Positions 7,504-12,203 of a stretch of DNA of 12,203 nt are shown here, one piece after another. A program made the translations under genes and the position numbers. The stretch's first letter is position 1; each line of letters begins with the position of its first letter. A model generated the notes under the pieces. It had not been told where the DNA came from. It ran no database searches and saw only the letters and a list, made by a program, of their open reading frames with translations. The stretch is from Clostridia bacterium (GTDB taxonomy: Bacteria; Bacillota; Clostridia; Oscillospirales; CAG-382), in NCBI GenBank assembly GCA_017959195.1, contig JAGDBE010000045.1, positions 1 through 12,203 on the forward strand, in the 5' to 3' direction.

Positions 7504-8274
7504 CTATACCGCAAGCTTGTTTTTGAGCCGCAGGTTGTCCGAAACGAGCGCGATAAATTCGCTGTTTGTCGGCTTTCCGCGCGTGCTCTGCACGGTGTAG
7601 CCGAAATATGAGTTTATGACGTCTATGTCGCCTCTGTCCCACGCGACTTCTATTGCGTGCCGTATTGCGCGCTCGACTCTCGACGACGTCGTGGAAAACT
7701 CCTTTGCAACCGCGGGATACAGTTCTTTTGTAACGGAATTTATAAGGTCGGGATTGTTTACCGTCATCATTATGGCGCAGCGCAGGTACTGGTATCCTTT
7801 GATGTGGGCGGGAACGCCTATCTGATGAATGACAGACGTAACCTCCGTTTCGAGATCGCGCGCGGGATAAGGTTCTTTTAAGGAAGCGTTTTTAATAAAC
7901 GCCTTGCGCAGACGGGAAATTATCTGGGAGAACGCGCACGGCTTCATAAAGCAGTAGTCGGCGCCGGACGACAGAACTTCCGAAAAGACGGCGGGATTTG
8001 AGACGGAGCTTGCGACGATAAATACGGGAGAATAGTCGTTTGACAGCGACTTTATTCTCGAAATCACCTCCGCACCGTCGAGGAGCGGGAGCAGAACGTC
8101 CAGAATCAGCGCGTCGGGGCGGAATTTTTCCGCTTTTGCAACGGCGCTTTCCCCGTCGGAACACATGCCGACAACGTCAAAACCCTCTTTTTCGAGGGCG
8201 TCCGACAGCCCTTCCCTGAATTCGCCGTTTGCGTCGGCGACGATAATCTTCTTTTTCTGAGTTGAAAATGCCAT
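7504..8274 (-). CDS. spo0A: Sporulation master regulator Spo0A
   Basis: Response regulator that, when phosphorylated, controls entry into sporulation and other stationary-phase genes. With ATG at 8274 it has 256 residues, close to the usual 260-270. The receiver domain spans about 8-128: Asp14, phospho-acceptor Asp59 in LILDVLLP, Ser89 at the Thr/Ser position and Lys111 in MKPC. The Spo0A-specific DNA-binding domain spans about 150-256, with IGVPAHIKGYQYLR, KELYPAVAKEFSTTSSRVER, AIRHAIEVAWDRGD and RGKPTNSEFIA. This domain leaves little doubt about identity. Oddity: the family ADDN pocket reads ADAN (Ala15), so one metal-binding Asp is missing. The upstream GTG at 8283 falls inside the Shine-Dalgarno sequence. 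The gene stands alone and faces the kinase gene; spoIVB, the usual upstream neighbour, is absent and comEC takes that place in divergent orientation. Confidence 0.96.
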   Translation of the reverse strand: MAFSTQKKKIIVADANGEFREGLSDALEKEGFDVVGMCSDGESAVAKAEKFRPDALILDVLLPLLDGAEVISRIKSLSNDYSPVFIVASSVSNPAVFSEVLSSGADYCFMKPCAFSQIISRLRKAFIKNASLKEPYPARDLETEVTSVIHQIGVPAHIKGYQYLRCAIMMTVNNPDLINSVTKELYPAVAKEFSTTSSRVERAIRHAIEVAWDRGDIDVINSYFGYTVQSTRGKPTNSEFIALVSDNLRLKNKLAV

Positions 8275-8280
8275 TGATAT

Positions 8281-8287
8281 CACCTTT
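8281..8287 (-). promoter_or_regulatory. spo0A ribosome binding site
   Basis: On the minus strand AAAGGTG lies 6 bases before the ATG at 8274. An in-frame GTG at 8283 overlaps this site, so the ATG is preferred. Confidence 0.75.
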
Positions 8288-8297
8288 CGTTTTTTTA

Positions 8298-8309
8298 GAG
8301 AAATTTCTC
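8298..8309. repeat. Perfect 12-base palindrome in the spo0A leader
   Basis: GAGAAATTTCTC is exactly self-complementary. It lies between the predicted spo0A promoter and its ribosome binding site, roughly +15 to +26 of the expected transcript. It could be a repressor operator or a small leader hairpin; there is no direct evidence for either. Confidence 0.6.
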
Positions 8310-8329
8310 ATAATTTTTTGCGCAAAAAG

Positions 8330-8358
8330 ATATTATCACACAAAAAACGCTTATTCAA
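8330..8358 (-). promoter_or_regulatory. Predicted sigmaA-type promoter of spo0A
   Basis: On the minus strand TTGAAT (8358-8353) is followed after 17 bases by TAATAT (8335-8330). An overlapping better -10, GATAAT preceded by TGT (8337-8332), would have a short 15-base spacer. Transcription would start near 8323, giving a leader of about 49 bases. No clear sigmaH motif pair was found. Confidence 0.55.
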
Positions 8359-8403
8359 GGCGCAAGAGAACGAAATAATTTTTTGAGAAGCTTTTGAAAA
8401 TTT

Positions 8404-8432
8404 TGCACGGAAAAAATTTTTTCACGCGTGCA
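8404..8432. repeat. Nested inverted repeat in the spacer
   Basis: TGCACG at 8404-8409 pairs with CGTGCA at 8427-8432. Inside it GAAAAAATTTTTTC (8410-8423) is itself a perfect palindrome, leaving ACG (8424-8426) as a bulge. It could fold as RNA or be a protein site. There is no T-run placed to make it a clear terminator. Confidence 0.5.
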
Positions 8433-8469
8433 TTTCGGCAAAAAAACCGCCGCTTTTTTGAAAATTTTA

Positions 8470-8488
8470 CGTTTTTTGGAAAAAAACG
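8470..8488. repeat. Hairpin-forming inverted repeat
   Basis: CGTTTTTT (8470-8477) and AAAAAACG (8481-8488) form an 8-pair stem around a GGA loop. It is almost all A-T pairs, so weak. Confidence 0.45.
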
Positions 8489-8497
8489 GCAATCATT

Positions 8498-8512
8498 CGT
8501 TAAAAAATAACG
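8498..8512. repeat. Short inverted repeat CGTTA-A5-TAACG
   Basis: CGTTA (8498-8502) and TAACG (8508-8512) are separated by five A residues. It may be a protein-binding site or simply a product of local base composition. Confidence 0.4.
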
Positions 8513-8549
8513 TTCACACTCTGCGAAAACAAAAAAATACCGGTCGTTT

Positions 8550-8558
8550 TTCGACAAA
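8550..8558 (-). promoter_or_regulatory. Perfect Spo0A-binding site (0A box) upstream of comEC
   Basis: The minus strand reads TTTGTCGAA, the exact 0A-box consensus known from Bacillus and Clostridium. It ends 33 bases before the comEC ATG and overlaps the expected core promoter, just upstream of TTAATATAAA. It is about 190 bases from the spo0A promoter. Binding there would be expected to affect comEC-holA transcription; whether it activates or represses cannot be told. Confidence 0.5.
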
Positions 8559-8591
8559 CGGTTAATATAAAAAACAAAAAAGGTTGAAACA

Positions 8592-10172
8592 ATGAAAGAG
8601 GAAACAAAAAGCCCGTCAAAACCGGTGTTTTTGTTCTGCGTGCCCGCCGTAATTTATCTTTTCGTGGGCGGATACGCGGTTTACGCAGCGGCGGTCTGCG
8701 CGATCGCGGCGGTTCTGACGGTTTTCGGATTTTATAAGGGAAATAATAAGAGATTTGCTCTTTTAATGCTTTTTGTGCTTTTTGTTACGTTTGCGCGGGG
8801 AATGCTGCATTATAGCACCGTAAACCTCGTTACCGATAATTTTATGAGGGAGTACGGAGGAAAAACGGCGCTCTTTTCCGCCGTAATAACAAAAGAGCCG
8901 GGGAAAAGCGGCTCGGAAGCGCGGATTATATCCGCAAACGGAAGCGAAACGGGAAACGTAAAAGTATTTATTAAAAGCTATGAAATAAAAAACTATCCCG
9001 AAGGATACATACTTACGCTTTCGGGAAAGGTGATACGCGCCGAGGAAGCGATGATAGACAGCCCTCTCTGGACAAAAAGCCTGCTTCGGCGCGGAATAAA
9101 GGGCGTCATAACCGACGCGTCTGTGGAAGACGTGAAATACGACCTTCAGAAAGAGGGTTTCGGCGTTCAGAAGGCCCTTTACAACTACTTTTCGAACAAA
9201 ATCGAAGGGGTTTTGGGATTTATCTCCGACAAGGAGAGTTTTACACGCGCAAGAGCCCTTGCATATGCGCTTCTGCTGGGCGATAAATCAAAATTTCCGA
9301 AGGAAGACTATACGCTTTTCAGGGAGTGCGGGATAACGCATATTCTCTGCATATCGGGCATGCATTTTTCCGTAATAATGACGGTCCTTATGTACCTGTT
9401 TTCCCTTTCGGGCGGTATTTTCGGCAGGTCGGTGAAGGCAAAGCGGATATTTTTGATATCGGGCGCGGTTTTCTACCTTGTGGTTTCGGCATTTGCGGTG
9501 TCCGCGGTAAGGGCCGCGATAATGACGGTATGTTCGCTGTTTTCGCCCGAAAGCAAGAGCAGATACGGCGGTATCGAAAGACTCGTCTTTGCGCTGGCGC
9601 TCATCGTAATCGTCTCCCCGCAGTCTGTTCTCGACGTGGGACTGCACCTGTCGTTTCTCGCCTGCGCCGGCATAATTTTCGCGTCGTATTTTTATGAAAT
9701 TTTCCGGAATAAATATAAAAACCACACCGTATTGTGCACGCTTTTCTTACTTTTTGCAATAAGCTTTTCGGCGTTTTCGTTCACCTCGCCGTATCTTGCG
9801 TCGCTTTACGGAAGCGCGCTCCCGGTGGGAATCGCGGCAAGCTTTGCCGTTTCGCTTCCGACGGCGCTTGCGCTCGTTTTCACGTGGATAATCGCACTTG
9901 TTCCGGCCTTTTCCCTTGCGCTTTTGGGAAAAATCTTATCTTACGCATATTCGTTCTGCTCGCAGATACTCTATAATATTGCGCAATTCTTTTCGTCGCT
10001 CTCTTTTGCGGGCATTGAAGCGGATACCGAGGACTTTTCGCTGCTGTTTTTCTTTGCGCTCGTCTTTCTTTGCTCGGTATGCGCGGGAAAAAGAACGCGT
10101 GGCGCCAAAGTTTTCGTTACGGTGTCGTTTTTTACCGTTTCAGGGGCGGCGCTGTCCCTGCTTTTGCCGTAA
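8592..10172 (+). CDS. comEC: ComEC/Rec2-family DNA uptake channel, short form
   Basis: Membrane protein of 526 residues related to ComEC, which carries single-stranded DNA across the membrane in natural transformation. N-terminal hydrophobic helices lie at about 9-60 (DUF4131-like), followed by a soluble OB-like region at about 75-185. The Competence domain starts near 215, with ALLLGDKSKFPKED and the signature THILCISGMHFSV (His250 to about 261), then AVRAAIMTVCSLFSP and further helices to about 500. The protein stops after the last helix. The C-terminal metallo-beta-lactamase domain that brings full-length ComEC to about 750-800 residues is absent, with no remnant before holA. ATG 8592 follows AAAAAGG with 9 bases between. 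It is followed after 29 bases by holA, a common comEC-holA order in Firmicutes. Confidence 0.88.
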   Translation: MKEETKSPSKPVFLFCVPAVIYLFVGGYAVYAAAVCAIAAVLTVFGFYKGNNKRFALLMLFVLFVTFARGMLHYSTVNLVTDNFMREYGGKTALFSAVITKEPGKSGSEARIISANGSETGNVKVFIKSYEIKNYPEGYILTLSGKVIRAEEAMIDSPLWTKSLLRRGIKGVITDASVEDVKYDLQKEGFGVQKALYNYFSNKIEGVLGFISDKESFTRARALAYALLLGDKSKFPKEDYTLFRECGITHILCISGMHFSVIMTVLMYLFSLSGGIFGRSVKAKRIFLISGAVFYLVVSAFAVSAVRAAIMTVCSLFSPESKSRYGGIERLVFALALIVIVSPQSVLDVGLHLSFLACAGIIFASYFYEIFRNKYKNHTVLCTLFLLFAISFSAFSFTSPYLASLYGSALPVGIAASFAVSLPTALALVFTWIIALVPAFSLALLGKILSYAYSFCSQILYNIAQFFSSLSFAGIEADTEDFSLLFFFALVFLCSVCAGKRTRGAKVFVTVSFFTVSGAALSLLLP

Positions 10173-10201
10173 AAACGGCGGAAAAAAAATAAGGAGAAAT
10201 T

Positions 10202-11320
10202 ATGGCAAAAACCGAATACAAGCCGAAAAAAGAAGACGTTTACGCCGCAAATCTGTCCGTTTTAAAGGACAGAATGAAGAAAAAGAACCTTTCGGGCTCA
10301 TACGTTTTCTACGGCGAGGAAGAATATCTTAAAAATTATTATTACGACGAGCTGGTAGGCGCCTGCGGCGACAAACTTAACGTAAAGGCGTTTTACGGCG
10401 CGGATTTTACGCTTGACAACTTCTTTGCCGCCTGCGACACAACTCCCGTTGCGATGAGCATGAGTATGTTTGAGGAAGAAACGCCGTCCGAAAAAGAGGA
10501 CTACCGCCTCGTAAAACTCGTGTTCCCAAAGCTCGACGTCCTTTCAAAGGGCGAGGAAAAGCAGTTTTTGTCAAAGCTCTCCGAACTGCCCGAAGGCGTT
10601 ATCGTCGTGTTCTTCCTTTATAACGACGAGGAGGAAAAAATCTCAAAGGGCATATACAAAAGCATTTGCGACGCTTCTCTTACGGTGAATTTCAGACACG
10701 AGCCCGTCGGAAGCCCGCTCCTTGCGTCGTGGGCGCAAAGGCACTTTTTAAAAGCGGGAGTTAACGCCGAAAGAGCCGTGCTTGCATATTTCCTCAACTA
10801 CGTCGGAAACGATATGCTTACTCTTAAAAACGAGATAGATAACTGCGCACTCTATCTTATGGCGGAAAAGAGAGACGGACTTACGGCGGAGGATATCGAA
10901 AAGGTATGCAAAAAGAGCGTGAGCGCACAGATTTTCGACATCTCCTCAAACGCCCTCAAAGGAAGATATAAGGAAGCGATGGCGGCGTTCACCTTCTTCA
11001 AAAACGCAAAGGAAGACGAAATTCTGCTGCTTGCGACGATATCAAAGGCGGTTTACGACCTCTGCGCCGTGGATAAACTCAGTAAAAAGGGCGAAAGCCT
11101 TGCGGAAATACAGAAAAAGACGGGTTTGCGCGACTTTGTCGTGAGAAATTACGCCTCTTTGATAAAATCGAGGGACAGGGAATTCAAAGGCGGCATAAGC
11201 TACGCGTCTTACGCGTCGGAGGTGTGCTTAAAGTACGACGTTATGCTTAAAAGCTCAAGGACCGACGGATACGAACTTCTCGAAGAACTGATTTTCAAGC
11301 TTGCGGTTCCGTGTCCGTAA
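10202..11320 (+). CDS. holA: DNA polymerase III delta subunit
   Basis: Clamp-loader subunit that opens the beta sliding clamp and, with delta' and tau/gamma, loads it onto primed DNA. It has 372 residues, a little longer than the usual 330-350. Seen: an N-terminal clamp-binding domain opening with SGSYVFYGEEEYLKNYYYDEL (GEEEYL at 38-43), a middle LPEGVIVVFFLYNDEE strand region, the SWAQRHFLKAGV segment, YVGNDMLTLKNEIDN of the lid helix bundle, and the SAQIFDISSNALKGRYKEAM segment characteristic of delta. As is normal for delta, no P-loop is seen. The start is ATG 10202, 5 bases after AAGGAG. It shares the transcript with comEC. No GC-rich hairpin with a T-run follows, so how transcription ends before the guaA promoter is unclear. 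Confidence 0.9.
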   Translation: MAKTEYKPKKEDVYAANLSVLKDRMKKKNLSGSYVFYGEEEYLKNYYYDELVGACGDKLNVKAFYGADFTLDNFFAACDTTPVAMSMSMFEEETPSEKEDYRLVKLVFPKLDVLSKGEEKQFLSKLSELPEGVIVVFFLYNDEEEKISKGIYKSICDASLTVNFRHEPVGSPLLASWAQRHFLKAGVNAERAVLAYFLNYVGNDMLTLKNEIDNCALYLMAEKRDGLTAEDIEKVCKKSVSAQIFDISSNALKGRYKEAMAAFTFFKNAKEDEILLLATISKAVYDLCAVDKLSKKGESLAEIQKKTGLRDFVVRNYASLIKSRDREFKGGISYASYASEVCLKYDVMLKSSRTDGYELLEELIFKLAVPCP

Positions 11321-11357
11321 AAAGAGAAAAAACGCGAAAAAATATAAAAAAATCATA

Positions 11358-11386
11358 TTGATTTTGAGCAATTATTATTCTATAAT
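11358..11386 (+). promoter_or_regulatory. Predicted sigmaA promoter of guaA
   Basis: TTGATT (11358-11363) and a perfect TATAAT (11381-11386) are separated by 17 bases, in a very AT-rich spacer. Transcription would start near 11393, with a leader of only about 30 bases. That is too short for a purine riboswitch, and none is seen. Confidence 0.75.
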
Positions 11387-11408
11387 TTTAATGTAATATA
11401 TTATTAAT

Positions 11409-11414
11409 AAGGAG
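11409..11414 (+). promoter_or_regulatory. Ribosome binding site that sets the guaA start
   Basis: AAGGAG lies 8 bases before ATG 11423, and an in-frame TAA at 11408-11410 overlaps it. Together they rule out an N-terminal extension of the coding frame, which matters because the glutaminase domain is missing. Confidence 0.85.
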
Positions 11415-11422
11415 AAATTATC

Positions 11423-12203
11423 ATGAGCGAAAACAAAAGACCTGAAACAATGGAAAGAATTACAACCGAAAGCGCGGCGCAGAAATTTATCGACGAACAG
11501 ATAACAGAACTCCGCGCGCAGATCGGGGACAAAAAGGTGCTGCTCGCACTGTCCGGCGGCGTTGACAGCTCGGTAGTTGCGGCTCTTCTCATAAAGGCGA
11601 TAGGCGAAAACCTCGTCTGCGTACACGTAAACCACGGACTTTTGCGTAAGGGCGAGCCCGAGCAGGTTATTGAAGTTTTCCGCAATCAGATGAAGGCAAA
11701 CCTCATATACGTTGACGCGACAGACAGATTTTTAGATAAACTTGCGGGCATTTCTGACCCCGAAACAAAGAGAAAGACCATCGGCGCGGAATTTATCCGC
11801 GTGTTCGAAGAAGAAGCGAGAAAGCTTGAAAACATCGAATTTCTCGCGCAGGGAACCATTTACCCCGACATTCTCGAAAGCGACGTCGGAGTAAAGGCGC
11901 ACCATAACGTGGGCGGACTTCCCGAAGACTTGAAATTCGAGCTCGTTGAGCCGGTAAAGTTCTTGTTCAAAGACGAAGTAAGAGTAGTCGGAAAAGCGCT
12001 CGGACTTCCCGATAACATGGTTTACCGCCAGCCGTTCCCCGGCCCGGGACTCGGAGTGAGATGCCTCGGCGCGATAACGCGCGACAGACTGAATTCTCTG
12101 CGCGAGAGCGACGCAATACTCCGCGAGGAATTCGCGAAAAACGGACTTGCCGGCAAAGTATGGCAGTACTTCACGATAGTGCCCGACTTCAAATCGACGG
12201 GAA
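11423..12203 (+). CDS. guaA: GMP synthase, ATP-pyrophosphatase subunit lacking the glutaminase domain (3' end outside window)
   Basis: Converts XMP to GMP with ATP and ammonia in purine synthesis. The visible 260 residues begin at the synthetase domain: the PP-loop SGGVDSS at 44-50, CVHVNHGLLRKGE, AQGTIYPDILES, HHNVGGLPEDLKFELVEPVK, then the dimerisation domain with YRQPFPGPGLGVRCLG. The frame is still open at the window end. In nearly all bacteria this part follows an N-terminal class I glutamine amidotransferase domain of about 190-200 residues, with polypeptides of about 510-525. Here the domain is absent, and an in-frame stop and the ribosome binding site sit directly upstream, so the gene is not merely misread. 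The layout resembles the archaeal two-subunit enzyme (GuaAb plus a separate glutaminase GuaAa). The partner is not in this window; the enzyme might also use free ammonia. Confidence 0.9.
   Translation, partial: MSENKRPETMERITTESAAQKFIDEQITELRAQIGDKKVLLALSGGVDSSVVAALLIKAIGENLVCVHVNHGLLRKGEPEQVIEVFRNQMKANLIYVDATDRFLDKLAGISDPETKRKTIGAEFIRVFEEEARKLENIEFLAQGTIYPDILESDVGVKAHHNVGGLPEDLKFELVEPVKFLFKDEVRVVGKALGLPDNMVYRQPFPGPGLGVRCLGAITRDRLNSLRESDAILREEFAKNGLAGKVWQYFTIVPDFKSTG

Larger units (their letters stand above)
8275..8591. other. Divergent spacer between spo0A and comEC
   Basis: About 317 bases without a credible gene. It is very rich in A and T runs. Toward spo0A it holds a promoter, a 12-base palindrome and the ribosome binding site. 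Toward comEC it holds a perfect Spo0A box and an AT-rich TTAATATAAA stretch that could be a -10 (for example TATAAA at 8566-8571), but no good -35. Between them lie several short inverted repeats. A short open frame on the minus strand (8351-8557) codes for a Phe/Lys-rich product that merely reflects the A/T runs. Confidence 0.8.

Noticed and set aside
8351..8557. 68-residue minus-strand open frame in the spo0A-comEC spacer
   Set aside because: Phe/Lys-rich product of A/T runs, no convincing ribosome binding site, and it spans the inverted repeats.
11321..11422. Purine riboswitch or terminator between holA and guaA
   Set aside because: The spacer lacks GC-rich stems and the predicted leader is only about 30 bases.
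1..12203. CRISPR arrays, tRNA or rRNA genes, IS elements, prophage, toxin-antitoxin or defence genes
   Set aside because: No direct repeats with regular spacing, no transposase or integrase motifs and no cloverleaf-like or rRNA segments were seen; nearly all sequence is in housekeeping and regulatory genes.

Overview
The window looks like a chromosomal segment of an endospore-lineage Firmicute, most likely a gut-type member of Clostridia. The strongest sign is a clear Spo0A, whose DNA-binding domain is found only in that lineage. Supporting signs are a WalRK/PhoPR-type two-component pair, the comEC-holA gene order, strong AGGAGG-type ribosome binding sites and very AT-rich spacers between genes of moderate GC. 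Codon choice favours CpG-containing codons (gcg, tcg, acg, ccg, gac-g), and this is even along the window, so I see no transferred island. There are no tRNA, rRNA, CRISPR, IS or phage features.

Region 1 (1-7496, plus strand) is one tight run of seven genes with gaps of only 13-38 bases and no visible terminator. It holds the 3' part of threonine synthase (thrC), a MurD-type peptidoglycan precursor ligase, a Fur-family metal regulator, a TVP38/DedA-like (VTT) membrane protein, a secreted protein with an apparently dead polysaccharide-deacetylase domain, an OmpR/PhoB-family response regulator and its WalK/PhoR-like sensor kinase. Apart from thrC the theme is the cell envelope: wall precursor synthesis, a membrane protein, a secreted carbohydrate-binding or decoy protein and an envelope-sensing kinase.

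Region 2 (7504-8274, minus strand) is spo0A, tail-to-tail with the kinase gene and only 7 bases between the two stop codons. It has its own sigmaA-like promoter and a leader with a perfect 12-base palindrome. It is not beside spoIVB, its usual neighbour.

Region 3 (8275-8591) is a gene-free, A/T-tract-rich divergent spacer with several short inverted repeats. It also holds a perfect Spo0A box just upstream of comEC.

Region 4 (8592-11320, plus strand) is a short comEC that ends before the usual metallo-beta-lactamase domain, followed by holA (DNA polymerase III delta). After a spacer with a near-consensus promoter comes the start of a GMP synthase gene (11423 to the window end). That gene begins directly with the ATP-pyrophosphatase domain and has no glutaminase domain, so it appears to be a split, archaeal-style enzyme.

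The most unusual points are the glutaminase-less GMP synthase, the deacetylase pseudoenzyme beside the two-component system, the Spo0A receiver lacking one metal-binding Asp, the 0A box before comEC, the domain-short ComEC and a MurD with Ser at a normally invariant Asp. I found no clear wholly new system. These are departures within recognisable families.
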